Source of the DNA: Owenia fusiformis
Lineage: Eukaryota; Annelida; Polychaeta; Sabellida; Oweniidae
Reading direction: 5' to 3'
Assembly: GCA_903813345.2 (NCBI GenBank)
Contig: CAIIXF020000001.1
Span: forward strand, 43,123,366-43,187,365
Length of the DNA stretch: 64,000 bases
Below, one piece after another: positions 13,901 through 28,600 of the stretch (position 1 is the stretch's first letter; each line of letters opens with the position of its first letter). The position numbers and the translations under genes were made by a program. Under the pieces are notes generated by a model that saw only the letters and a program-made list of their open reading frames with translations, made no database searches and had not been told where the DNA came from.

Positions 13901-16607
13901 TTCTTCTTTCAAAATATCCTCATCTAATCTAAGTATACCATTTTCTGATTTCAATGATGTAATTGTATTATTTGCCTGACGTGCTTTTTCTAAGTTCAGA
14001 AAATATTTTGAGTTTTTATCTCCAAATTCTATTTCTTGCTCTTTTGACCTTAAGATGGCACCCTTTGTTTTGCTTTCAAGGTCTTTTTCAAAAATAGATA
14101 AAATTTCAAGCTCTCTAGCTTTTGTAGTGTCAGAAGTATGATCACTACTCTGTATTAAATCAAGCTCTTTATTTAGAACATGTAATTTTTTCTTTGAAAT
14201 TGAACATTTTTTGATTGAGAATTGAATTGCAAATTCTTTAATTTTGACTTTCAAAAATTCCCATTTTAATTGTTTTGAGTTAATCTGGTTTAATTCATGT
14301 TCATTTATATTTCTAATCAACCCTTTTACTTCGTGTACAAAAGTGCTATCAAGTAAAAGAGAATTATTGAATTTCCAATAACCAGGACCACGCATATTTT
14401 TACTTGTATCTAACTTCATCATGAGACATTTATGATCTGACATTGGATAGTGATGCTTAGTTCTTGATATAACTTTGAATTGAGCATCTTTATTATATAA
14501 TATGTAATCAATTCTTGATTTAGCATTTTTTCCTTTTGATATACATGTATAGCCAAAATGCTTAAATTCATCATTGACATTGAGATATCTTATCAGGTTT
14601 TCTAATTTTAATCTGCTATTGTCAGTTTCTATTGTCTTTGGAAATTTGTCATCTTTGGTAAGATAACAATTTAAATCACCTGCTACTATAATGTTGTTGT
14701 TAAATGTTGCAAATTGTATGATCTTTTTAGACATTTGTGTAAAAAATTCTGCCCTACCAGTATTTGAATTTGGTGCATACATATTAACAAATGTAAATAA
14801 ATTATCATTAATTTTCACATTGATAAGTAACGACCGTGCATCAGCACTTTTGAATATGAAAGGCTGTTAAGTCTTGAATCTGTCTTGAATTTATAGAAAT
14901 GGAGGCTCTTCATCATCGCACCTTTCACATGATTCATTGGGACGCAACATGCCAACTGAACCCAGTATTAGTCAAGTACCATTCGCATTTGATCTCATTG
15001 GAATTTTACCAAAGTGCCAACAAGTGGAGGTGTTACTCTCAACATTAATACCAGGTAATCAAGTATAATCAATGTGCTAAATAAAGATAGATATGTTTAT
15101 TAGAAATGTCATGTTTCAGAATTATGTCATATTTTAGAATAAGGAAATTAGGAATCTCTAGAGATGAGTTTATATATACTTAGTGCACAACGATTATAAG
15201 TTACTTTGATTTACAGTAGCAGACCAGAAAGATGAAATATCCCAACTTCCACCACCTAACAATATTTTGTTTGCATTAATGGTAGAAGCCCTATCTGAAA
15301 TACATGATAGGTAAGTTTAAATAAAGAATAGTGAACCATACTATCGCATGTACCGTAATAGTGTTACATTCTATTAGAAAAAATGTCACCATCTTTTATT
15401 GACTCTTTAGATGTCATGACCTGACATATTAGTCATTACAAAATAAATACATTGTACTACACTACACTACACTACACGAAGTTGTTATTTACATCTTTTA
15501 GAGAAATTCACCTCTCTGAACCAGAGCACCAACAATTTCTGCAGTTGCTCGGCAACAGACAGAGAGATTTGGATGAATATCCTCTTCCATTCCCAATGCC
15601 GTCTGCTGTTGATGTAGTTCCTGAAGTTGACACTAGGCGGCAGTTGAGTAGTGACTCTTTACAGAGCCAGAGTACTATGATCACAATGTTATCACAATCC
15701 CAGAGCTCAAAATCATTCGAAAAACAGGATACACCACAAGGAAATTATGGAGCTGGAGTCAACCCAGGCATTAGTGAAGCTCAAGAGAAAGAGACAAGTG
15801 TTAGTTGGAGATGCTTTGTGAAATCAATATCACCTCAACAAGTGATTTTGATGTTCATACCAGCCAGTTATGATGACCTGCTGTGTTTAATGGAGTCAAA
15901 AGAACAATCAAATGAAGATGTTATTGTCTTAGGGAAAGATCAAACCTCGCAACGGACAGGAAGTGATTCATCAACAAGGGAGACATCTATTAGCAAAGAT
16001 AATCTGACAAATGAACATATTGAGAATGTCACGAGTGATGAAGCAGGGCTCAGAGACATAGAAGCTGTATTAAGTCAGGGAGAATCAATCATAAAAAATG
16101 AACATGAAAAGCCGGTTATAGAAAAACTTGACTTGGAAAAGAAAGCAGAGTGTAAGGCTAGTGTGACATTACCCGTATATTTTTACAACTGTTCGCTGAA
16201 CAATATAACTGAACATTTAGTGAACAGGTGGAGTTATGAACCACCTGATGATATTTTTCAAGATCTCCGTTTTGAAAATGAAACATTGAACAATATGACA
16301 GACAATAGATCCAGTGAGGAACAACAAAGTTCTACCAGTAGTAAGTCTGAGACACCAAGAACTGAAGAATTACCAAATAAAAAGCCTGAGACACCAAGGC
16401 GGCTCTACCAAAGACAAGAATCATTCAGGTCACACCTGAGAAAAGCCAGTGAATTGGACAGCAGTGATTATGATTTGAGTGGTACATTTAAAGCAAGATC
16501 CTTTGCCAGAGACAGGACAACATCAGAGCAAGTTTTCGGGGACAACATAGAACTACAACAACATTGTATGATGGTATCAGAATCCTACTATAAAAGTTTT
16601 GTAACAG
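10916..16607 (+). CDS. SZT2: SZT2 exons 1-4 of this window
   Basis: Exons 10916-11016, 14897-15054, 15217-15310 and 15502-16607 encode residues 1-486. Exon 1 starts with [12 protein letters not shown]. Exon 2 has a serine-rich patch and then [19 protein letters not shown], both conserved in vertebrate SZT2. Exon 4 is 1106 nt. It contains [20 protein letters not shown], which matches the human 'RCYARLVNPQHVFLTFLPA' segment, embedded in acidic and serine-rich low-complexity sequence, then a conserved VYFYNCSL patch. The first intron carries the LINE. The intron after exon 4 carries a small inverted-repeat element at 16671-17051. All junctions are GT-AG with matching phases (2, 1, 2, 1). Confidence 0.9.
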
Positions 16608-19600
16608 GTATGTATACCTTTGGTATGTTATTAGAAATGTCAAAATGATTCACACCTGACATGCATTTCACAGGCCTGTCAACTGTCCCGTAATTTGCAT
16701 ATTTGTCACGCATTTGCTGAAGAATTTGAAGTCACGCCAGTTATTTTTGCGTGACAGAAAATGTCACGCAAATACGCATTTTACCTGGTAATTGTCAAGC
16801 AAAAATATTTCTGTAGAAAAATTTCCAAAAAAGTTCGTCTACACAGCAAAAATATGAACGCCGAAAAAAAACGTACGCATTTTGTTCGGAATTTTCACGC
16901 GAATTACGTATATGTTACGCATTCCGTTCGAAATATTTCGTAAAATTTGGATCAAGGTGTTCAGATTTGGACCAAGGTGTCCACATTTTGAGGGGAGGTG
17001 TTCAACATTTCCAAGTCACTCATGTTAGGTGTTCCCAAGTTGACAGGCCTGATTTCAATTCACAAGAGGGCATTTACAGTTGAAATGTATGAATTTCTGT
17101 TGAAAAGATGATTGAACTGATATTAAAAAATTCTCAAGGTGTTTTTGATATACAGTGAAATGAAACATGATTCTTACATAAGAACCATATTCAGACAGTT
17201 TTCACCTTTCCAAAAGTTTAACTGACTGTGGACATACAGTGTAATAGTATAATAACCTTTTAGGAGATTGTCTTACATACAATATTGGGAGTGCTATAAT
17301 TGAATGGTATATGTGAGGAGAATCTTTGTTCATTACTGTTCACCAATTAATCAGGGGGGGGAGATTTCCCAAAGATGACCTTTAGTATTGCCATGTTTGG
17401 ATAACGAATTTTTGAAATGGATCTCACAATGTGTATTTATAAGTATACTCTCCAAGTTTGGATCGAGCAACTTCAAAAGTATTAATGTAGTTTTGAAATG
17501 ATGTAAAACTAAAATAAACACCATTACTTTGCGCATGCGCATGCTGAGACCACGTGCTCATAATTGTTCACGTGATCAAATCCTGCAATTTGATTGGACA
17601 TCACATACTGGGGAATCCCCGAATACGATAGAATATGAAAGAATTATGGGAGCTTCTCACTTCTTCTGCCAATTAATGTCCAAACCTCCTCTTTTTGTGT
17701 TCAAGGGGTCTTTAAAAGTCTACAGTTGGGTCAGAAGGTTGACATACATGATGTAGAGAGTGCAATTAATGGCATATGTGAGGAGAAGCTGCCAGTTGAG
17801 CTAGACATTTCTCCATTCTTACAGACAGTCTGTAGTCATCTCCAGGGAGTCATAGAGAAGGTACCAAAATAGATCACATGTCTCAGTTTTATATTGGGAG
17901 ATTGCATTTATGACAGATTTGAATGGTATCAGTGTATCACTTATTAATTGCATTTGGTTACTTCAGGAACTTATTTTTGAAACATCTACTGCATACCCAG
18001 ACCTACATGGGGTAAATAATTTGATGGCCATTTTGGTATGTTGGGTAAATAATTTGATGGCCATTTTGAATTTTTTGATAAAAAGTGTTATATTTATTAT
18101 TATGTGCCTTGTTTCTTTACACATAGATTAATATGGAGGAGCGATGCCAGGATGATATAGATATGATAATAATTAGGTTGCGATCTTATAACAGCACAAT
18201 ACGATCTAAACTAGAGAACAAGTCTGATGTATCCATGCTACCTGTGACTGAGTAAGTAGTTTAAAACTTAAGACATATGAAACAAGCAATACTATTGAGA
18301 TAAAAAAAAGAACACAAAATATATGAAAAGTTACATGACTCAAGATCTCTTCGTAGAAAGTGGAGTGGTATGGTATTGAAATAAACAGAAATATCAATTC
18401 AAAGTATAAGAACATATTGAAATAAGTCTCATGAATAAATGTCTTATGTCATTGACACAGTTGTGCTGATACATGTGCAATAATGATAGAAAACACAAAT
18501 TGCAATGTACATAATGTTTACTAAATTAGACCTTATTAGATCCAAAAAAGCAAAAGAATATAAGTGCATGACTTTATATAACACTTTGTGGAATTCTGTT
18601 TTTTTTTCATTTAAATAGCAATGAGCATTCACAGAAAAAAGCCGGTTTCTCTGACCTGATGTCACCAGAGCCTACCCCCAGGCTGAAGAAGTCCATTCCC
18701 CTCCCCCTGTCTTTACTCCAGAACCCTGAGACCTGTGAGAGGGTGAAAGGACTACATAACCTGATACGTATCAAATTTGAAGCCATCATGGAGAACTGGT
18801 TCAAACCAGTTCCAACCAACCCTGACTTCTTTTTCTTTCACCGTAATGACTATGAAGATGAAGAAATGGTACATGTTCTCGTATAACATTCTTTAACTTA
18901 CTTAAAGTATCTTTGTACATATAGTTAAGTTTGAATTAAGAAACAAAGCTTAAAATCTCTAATAAGGAAATGTACAAAAATAATATTTGATTTTTTGTCT
19001 CAGTCTCAAATCATTTTTGGCCTTTCTCGTTGTATCTCAATTGTATTTTGAGAACACACATCCATTCTGTGAGAGAATTGATACCTGGACAATACTTGGA
19101 ATATTTATATAACAAAAAAACATTTGCTTTATTCTGCAGTGGCAACTTAACCAGGAGGAAGAACAGAATGAAAATACATTGAGTAAAGCTCCAGAAGCTC
19201 AGGGTATGTCTTTCTATACTGAATTTGTGTGACCAGATCTGCTAGTTATACCTGAATAAAACTCGGACTGGCAATGGCATATAAATACTTAAATATATGT
19301 GTCCAAATTATGTTGTACAGGACATTCACTGTTAAAGAACTTTATTTCCAATATTCCATGATTCAAAAGAATTCTTTGCTTTACAGGAATAAACTTTGAA
19401 GCAGTGAGTAGATTTAATTCTTAAAAAGTATCATATTCAAATAATCATTTTTGTATTTTCTCCAGATGCCACCGCAGCAGAAGACAGTGATACAGTCTTC
19501 ACATCAGACTTTGAGTGTGCTACTCCAAGTGAGCATGGCACAAACTTTGACTCTGTTAAACCAAATGAATATGATGCAGAGACGATCAGTAATGCTTTAA

Positions 19601-22600
19601 AAGATGACCTTGAGTCCCTGATCTCCATGAATGAGGATTTGCCTCCACTGTTCCTCCACTTGATGTGCTCCGTAAAGACCAAGGGAGATGTATACAGCGT
19701 CAGTGTGAGGCATCTGCCTACATGTCTAGGTGAATACACAACTTTTTGGACTATTACTGGTGAATCTATATGTGTACCATTTCAAATTATAATCGCTCAA
19801 AGTTTTTGGAAAATTATTTAGTATTATAACATGAATTGTCGATCAAACCTCTTTGAAAATTGAAATATGCTGGTTAATTTTGTACAGTTATGTACAGTAG
19901 AATTATTTACACTCATTCTAGGGGAGTTGAGAGAGTGTCTTGTAGACAGAATGGAGGGCTCTGACCTTGACTTGAATGACCTACAAGTGACCTTGGACAT
20001 GATCTTCCTGACCTTGCCTGAGGACACAGAGATGCACTTGGATAGTGCTAGGGAGGAGTACAACAGGGAGGTGTCATATGAGAGTGCCTATACAGATAAT
20101 GTGAAAGTAGAACAAGAGGAAACGAAGAGCACCATGGCCTCTACAGATGTGGGGTAAGTGGATGGGAATTTTGTGCCAATTATGATTTTTGATAGATATT
20201 TCAAATAACTTTCTATCGATATGAGATAGCTTTCGTCATGGGACCTGGTGTGAAGATTTCAAGATTTAATCATTCCGAACATGACTCATCAGATTCCATG
20301 TACTAGTTACGCTTTCTTATGAAACATTTGTATTTATTTTATGTTATGAATTGAGTGAAATAAATTATTGAACCTGATATTTTTTGAAGATTTCAACCTC
20401 AGTCCAATGATCCACTGTCCAATCTACCTGGACCTCAGAATGAGGCTATCAAACTATGTCGGGATAAAATCAACTGGTTATTGAGAGACGAGATTGCCTC
20501 TGCTATGCGTCAGGTGATTCCTCTTACTGAGAACACCCTTGCTATGGTGGCTAAGCATGTTGAGGACTCCAAAGGAAGACCTGCATGTATCCATGAGTCT
20601 GTACCACTGCAGTTTGTCTATGGGCCAGAGCAGAGTCTCACCAACTTTGTAGAGGTAGGCATGGTGTGGCTGTGCTATTGTAAATTTTTGATACTTAGAA
20701 AAAAGTATCTGATTTTTTTTTACTGATTGAAGGTTCTACTGTGTTGTGCACTGGTACAATACGTTCATTTGTTCCATATAAATGGATACTTGTAGGTATT
20801 TGTAACTTGAAATTCCATTCCATTTTAGGTGGTGACATATTGTAAAAGTCACCATTTTGTTTTAACAGCGGTTGGCATGGGAGTGTCAAACTGATTGATA
20901 CAGTTATTCAACAATTAACAATAAGTTGTGAAATTTTGTCATGTTAATGCTTTGGTATTTATTTATTGACCACCCCTCATACTTGCAGCAATTTGAGCGT
21001 ATGGACTTACCAGGGTTCCACCTGAACAAAGAGGGTGAATACTACTACCTTGTACTGGACAGACTACGCAGGGAGACTACCACTGAACCTATTATCACAG
21101 CTGAGGCACTTAGCACTGCGTTAAATCAACTCAATGGTGGAGATACACAGAAAACACCAGAAGATGTTTCTAAGAGTGGCTCATTTGTGCTATTAAAGGA
21201 TGACTCTGGAAGGTAAGTTCACAGGGCTCTAGCTAAGAATCTGGTTAATATAGAGGCAGGTGCCTTGTTATTGGTTGTAAAAATTCCACCTGGGTCAAGA
21301 AAATAGGTTTCACATTTTTTCATAAGCTAACCACTGTTATTTAATCAGATATTTCTAATTGTGATTTTGACATTAAAACATGTCCTTCCATGTTATTTCT
21401 AGAGCAAGACATGAACGATCACCAATGTCAAGTGGTGAGCGTAGCTCCAAGTGTGTGTCTGAAGACATAACAATATCTCTGACACATCCTAGTCCTGTAA
21501 AAGAGATTCCACCATTCCCTCTAGAAGAGCTGTCCAATAGGAGTCTAGAAGATATAGGAACAAAATCTAGTGGAAGTTCGATACAGGTAGGCTTCTGTTT
21601 TTATAGGTTGACACAAAAAATACCTTTATTTTTTGTTTTTTTGGTCACCTTGTACATTTTTCAAATACCTGAAGATGTGAGAAATGATCTTGTAGAATAG
21701 CCTCACATTTTCAAATAGACATATTTAAGTAAATAGGCTGAGACATTCCTGAGACAAAACATTTTAAAGTTCTTCAACTTAAGTTTGCAATTTGATATTC
21801 TTTGGTGAAAATATTTTCTCAAAAGAAACTCTTCTCATAACTTTTTAGAATCAATCTATTTACTGTTATCAATATCATGTGAATCAATTTCAAAATGTTT
21901 TAAAGGTTCTAGAGGAGGAGGCACCATGTATCCCATCATCCACTACTACCAATGTAAATGCACCTGTACAACCACCAAAACAGCAGTCAATCATAGAGGA
22001 TAAAATACCTGAGAACCAAACAGAGGGTAACAGTCAATCAGAAACAGTAAATGAAGACGGTATTATTAAAATCGATACTGAAATAACTGAGACTGAGGAA
22101 AAACCTAAAGAGCCTCATGTTGATGATTTTGAAACTATTAAAGATATAGAGTCTGGTCAGGATGCGCTTGAAATGAAAATGGATCATTACTCCGAAGATC
22201 AAAAGGACAATGTTGAAATTAAAGAGAATGTACCAAAAGAAGAAGATGGAGGCAGTGCAGAGGCTGCACATATGAAATCTGAGAAAACTGCACCTGTTAT
22301 TCCTGAGGAGGCAAAAACCAAAGTCGAAAATGATGAACATATTGATGGAGAGAAAAAGGATGAAGACATTGATGAGGTTCAACATGAAAAACCTAAAGAA
22401 GTTCCAAGTCCAATTTCTCCAGTGTTGAAATCAAATGAAGAGATTGAGAGATCCAAGCTATCTAAACAAAAATCTTTGAGTGGAGAATCAGCTAAGGGTG
22501 TTTCATCAGGTGCTGGCACCCCAAGAGCTGTTCCACTAATTGGACATTCCCCTCGTCTCAGTGCAGTAATGGCCCCAACAGCCCTCGTTTGTGAAGACAT

Positions 22601-25600
22601 TGTACTAGAACCTAAGACTGGTGGCAAATCTGCAACTTTTACAATAGGTCCTGCTCTAGGGGAATCTTCCCCTCTTAGTGACACTATATCTCCTAGGGTT
22701 GCTGTATCAGACAAAAGTCAGTTGTTACGTCGTGGCAGCGATCATGAACTTTTGCGACGCAGACACAGCAGTGGTGACAATAAGCATAGTAGATCACGAC
22801 ATGCCAGTGGCGACAACAAACTAAATAGATTAAAATCAAATCAAAAGACTTCAAACCAAGATGTGACTCCAACACGGAATGTGTCTGGTGGTGAAATACA
22901 ATTGCGGCATACATCTGGGTCTGGAGGTAGGACCCCCAGGCATTCCTCAGGCCCATTCTCATCCAGTAGGCACACAAGTGGGCCAGAGACTCCAATTAGA
23001 AGTCTCTCATATGCTGACTTCAGTAGTCAGGGGAGCTACACTGAAGGTTGGTATAAAGCTAGAGCATGAATTATATTTTTGTTCAAATGGGAAATTAAGA
23101 ATAAAATCGGTGTATCTAGATTGCTTTGTATTTATTGTAAATTCCTGTTGTTAGGCTAAATGGGTGATTGTTTAAGACTCAGTTTACTGTAGGAGAAATT
23201 GTTCTGAACTGTCTAAATCTCAATGTCTATTGTAGGGTATGAGGGAGATTCCAGTGATTCTGATGATGGAGTTATCTCTATGAATGAATCTCTAATAGTG
23301 CAACGCCCTCTATTACCAAACTTCTGGCTTATAATGCAGAACAGGAAAGATAAAGTGGACATTTACTTCCATACGAGGTAAATTTCAATTTCACAAGTAC
23401 TGGTTTTAAGGTACATGAAATAATTGTATAATTGGTTTCTAGGAAGGGATAAATGATAATTTCATGTTTCTTAAATAAAGATATCAACTTTTCTTATTGT
23501 CCTTTCATTTTGTGAAGTTCATTTGTGACTTTATTCAGTTGCCATAACAATCATACTCCATGTTCCAGAGACACAGGGGAAACTGAAAGTGAGAGGATTA
23601 TTCAACAAAAGATGCTCTACAATCAGGTATACTTTTCAGTTATTACAGGGATAAGCATCCTCCTTAGCAGGTGTACAGAATCCGTACCTCCTTCTTCCCC
23701 CTGCTATAACCAATTTAGAAGCGCCCGATTAAACTGAATCACGTGATCTAATTATGCGCAATGACTTATATATGATTTCTGTCATAGTGCTGCGACAGCC
23801 AATCAGATTGCGAGTTCTTAATCGGGGAAATGCTAACTGCTTATCGCAAGGGGTAAAAAGAAAGAATATATTCTGGATTTTGAAGCCCTGTGATTGGAGG
23901 ATGCGGGATAAGGAGCTTCATACATCCGAATATAAAGTATATCCTAGAAAATCCTAGAACAGTGAGCATTTTCCCTGAGTGTTTTGATTTTCTAAATATA
24001 AAGAATTTGATGCATAAAATGTTATTGTTGCAGGTGATCAGGAATATCAAGGAAACATGCCATGTTGTCAATCAGGTAAGACAAGTTAGAAATACAGACC
24101 TATTCTATATTTGGTGTGAAATACAAAGACTTATTCTGGATTTTGTGTGAAAAAACTGACCACTCCAGATTTATTGTTCAAATTTAAGACCTATCCAAAA
24201 TGTGACTGAAAAATACAGACATCTATAACGCATCTATAATGCATCTATAATGCAGAATTATTGCAGATCTCAAGCCCAAAATGTGGAAAACAAGATATTT
24301 TTATGAATTATGTTTAATATATGATTGCAAAGCATCCTGATTCTCAAGAAATTCAAAATCTCAGTAACTAAAGCAAGAATATTAAGTTTCCATTGTTGTT
24401 TATATAGATTCTGTTGCTGCAAAACTTGAATGAGACACATATGTGTAATGCCCTGTTAGTCCCTGAGGCTGATGAAGATATTATATGGAAGCAAGATGAC
24501 CTTGGGCCACCCCTGGACAGAGTCAAGAAATCTACAGGTAAAACGTCATTACTGAAAAGCAAACTAATCTCCATGACAGTTTGAACAGAAATACAACTTG
24601 AAAGAAAGGCCTGTCTCATAGTCTAATGACCCCAGTAGGGGTTTAAAATATTCTTTATTTTTGTTCCATACTAAATCTGATGCCACGTATTTATTGTACT
24701 GTGATACTTTGTCATGATTAATTTGATTGATTTTATGTATTTCAGATAGCTCAGATGATGAAGACCAGACCAACCAGAATTATCTGGCAGCCACTCTTCA
24801 CTTCATGCCAGGGCACTTTGGGTGTGAATGTGTGTGGAAAATGCACTTCAACCTAAACCCAAGGCTGAGAGGGGGTACAGGGAGGTCGAGCATGGCCAGG
24901 GGGATACAAGCATTGCGTTCAATTCTCAATCCATTCTCCGTTAACAACAGGAAGAACATGTTTGTATATAGGGAACCACAGTCTGGAAATGTCTTTTATT
25001 TAAGGTAGGAGTTGAGTTTTATTTGAAAAGTACAGTACAGTAAAACCTATCTGAAATGAACACTGCTGGAGCCATTCCATCTGAAATTCTATACATTGAG
25101 AGGCTTTCCTGCTCATGGGTCTATGGGACATCCAAAAATCTGAATTGAGGAAAACATTACTTGAGAATAATGAATGAGTTTGTTGTACATCATAATATTC
25201 ATTGTTTCCATACATTTTAACTGACAAGGCAATGTTCTTGTTTCCTTCCTAAAAATAATTTCATAATTACTAAAAATTTTATTTAAATGATTTTTAGCAA
25301 GTACAAATTCTTTAAAACGTTTTCCTTTAATTTTTTACATGAATGGTCTAAGGTCTTACATCTCATTATTTCTCCCCTATTCCTTGATGTATTTCAGGCT
25401 AAATGAATCGAGGAGTGAAGTGAGAACCAGTATACCTAATATAACTGAGGCTACTAAATCTGAAGAAGAACTTCCTAACTCAAGTAGGTCAAACTTAAGT
25501 TCTCATCTCCAAGGATATTTTCTATATGCAATATTCCTAGTGATGTAAAAGACAATAGAGGTGATTCAAAAGTAAATGTTTAGGTACACTAGAATTCATC

Positions 25601-28600
25601 CAATCAGTGTGGGATTTTGTAAAATGCAGGATCATTCAATTTTATGTACCCCAAATTTCAACAAATACATCTTCTGCATTCTCTATGTACAAGGGTCGAT
25701 CTATAAATTCTGATAAAACTGCATAACTGCAATAATGTTCAACCAAAGGTGAACCCCCGATAAGGAGAGCTTTTTAGAAGGACACAACTATTTTATTCTG
25801 TAAGTGATCATCGTGAATTTTTAACATACTTTTAAAAATGAGGGGAATTTATACATCCTGAAATATTTTCTTCGAATTATTAAAACGTGCGTTTGAAGAA
25901 CCTTTTTTGTGAAGCGATAAAATTCAATTTTCCATATTTAACCGTTACATTTTGCTTAAATTCAATAACTTTCCCATTACTGTACGAGCAAAATAGAATG
26001 TGGCTAAGTAACATAATGAAGCAAAGTCTTAGTTTTCGTAAAGAAGTCGATGGGCGCTCCACCAGAAATATATTTTAAGAATTTTTTACGAATTGGTTCC
26101 ATTATTCCGTCATTCTCATGCGTCGAAAGGGTCTCAAAAACATATTTCTAGGGAAACACCCATTGATTTCTTTTTATTTTCTAAGAGTTCAGATAAATAG
26201 GTATCTTACATTTGTGACACTTTGTTCCTATCCCATCAGGCCATACACGGATTTTAACCACAAATAAAGAGTCTAACCTTAAAAAACGAGTTAATTGCCC
26301 TGCAAAAAATATTCTTAAAAAAGCAATTTTTATATCACACAAGTTGTTTTTGGGAATATCTACGATCACCTAATATCTAAGATCATCTCTGATGTAGTGT
26401 TAAACTTCCATGATGATCTCATCCAGAATAAAAAAGCAATGTCCTTCTAAAAAGCTCTCCTTATCGGGGGTTCTTCTTTAATACAAAAGCTAATTCTTAA
26501 TAGTTATTTGAGTAATCTCAGTTGTGTGAAAAAATTGATTAATTAAATTGGTTAATATTAAGTGTGTGTCTAAAACTTTGTTTATTACTATTGAATCACC
26601 CCTTGTAGGTATAAGTTATAACATGAAATCCCTTGATACATATCATTTTAGGAAAATGTTATGGCAAATATTTCTAAATTCACTATGAAGTAGATAATCC
26701 TCAGACAAATGTCTATGGTTCCCTAAGAATAAACCCAATGACGATGTTAATGTTAATGGATTATTTCTTTCCAGTTTCAAGGAGTTCCTCAATATGGTCG
26801 CTACAGACTAAACCGGGTGACATGGCTGAAGATGGGGCATCTGTCTCTCAACTTGACATGACCACTACTTCTAGGAAACCATCTATCAATGCAGAGAGAG
26901 AAGAAAAGACAACTCGTAAAATAGAGGAATGTATTATTCTCTCAGCACACGGTATCTGCCCCGTAGGTGAGTCGATGAAATTATTTTGAAATAAAGAATG
27001 GATGAATGGCTCTGTTCTGTACGGCATCGTTATTCCATTGGAAGGTTGAATTCTGAAACTTCATGGTCATTTGTCTTTCATAATAATGAAACACAGTAAC
27101 ATTTAGTTTCTGATTGAGCTTTAAATGGTCATTCATTAGCACCTAAGTAGACAATGTAGTCTTTAGGCTAGATTCAATCTTAGTAAAACTGTTAATTTGA
27201 TATTATCACCCTTGAAAAGTGGTAGTTACCACATGAAATGTTGTCATTTTTTAACTTGTAATTTTATACAGGCAAAAGCAGACTAGGGACAAGATCTGAT
27301 TAGGTTTTGGGTGTGCTGTGTAATTTTAAAAAGTTTCCATTTTGCTCTTCAAGTGTGATAGTAATGTTTGTTTCGCAACAATCCTCAGAAAATTTCTAGA
27401 TTGCAGACACATTGAAATCTTAGGGAACCCCATTAAATGTATATGCAGTCACTGTTAAATAGACAGTGGGGTAACAGGTAGTTGATGCAAGACTAGCAAG
27501 TTGTTCTCTGTATTATAGGACATGAGATACGAGATGAGCTGGTGAAAGTATTGTCCAACAGACTGGATGATCACGTACTTGGAGACCTCACAGTCATGCT
27601 AGTCAGGAATCCCATGTGTAAACTCACTACAGATGATGTACAGGTGAATATTGATTGTTTGAGGGTCTTGTTTGTTTGTTTGTCTGTTTGTTTCTTTGTT
27701 TCTTCATCTGTCTAATGTACTGTGTAGAGTTAGCTTTACTTATGATTCAGCTAATTCAGAAAAATTATACAAAATTGTAAAGAAACATTTTATGGAGTTG
27801 ACTTGGGGATGCGTTATATTTGTAGTTGGTCTAATACTAAAACAACCGTAATACAACATATGCTTGAAATTCATTTTTCTGTTGTTTGTTTGATGGATTT
27901 TCTTTAAATCCTGATGTACTATGAATTTATCTTTAATTTATTTCCCAGTTCATACAGAAGCCTTTCCAAGCTCCACGGAGGGTGATACGGTTGTCTATCC
28001 CCTCTAGTGCCTCTCTGCATCTGTATGCTCTGGGCTACTACCTCAGGCAGAACCTACTCACCTTCCTTAACACACCTAAATATATGGAGAACAAGCCTGA
28101 GAACTTTTTCAAGGTAAGATAGAACAGTGAAACATCATATAGGATAGAGTTTTTATTATTGGAGGGGCCTGGAGAGTATCTAGAGTATATCCCAAATTTC
28201 TGTTATTTAGATTTTGTCAACCAGACCTATCATGGACTTAGAATTAAATTTCTGCATTACGAGATTATTAGTAATTAGGAAAGAAAATATTTTAGTGAAA
28301 TAGACATCCTTGTGAATCAAAATGTACTTTATTATGTACACAGTTAATAGTGTTGAAGCTTGTAATGTTGAAATTGGAGAGTTCATGTTGAAATGTATAT
28401 TCTCCTAGGACTATAGTGGACCAGATCCTGTGCCTTTGAAAGACTCCCATATCTTCCTGTACAACCGACCCCAGCAGTCAGGGGGGAAAGGTAAGACATG
28501 ATATACACGAATCGTCAATTTTTGAAGAGGACTTGAACTGAAATAAATGAAATATACTTATCACACGTTTGTTACAAATCTTCTTATTTTCATATTTGTT

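Noticed and set aside
22038-22385. 115-residue minus-strand frame
   Set aside because: Antisense to the low-complexity SZT2 exon 14; open only because of its biased composition.
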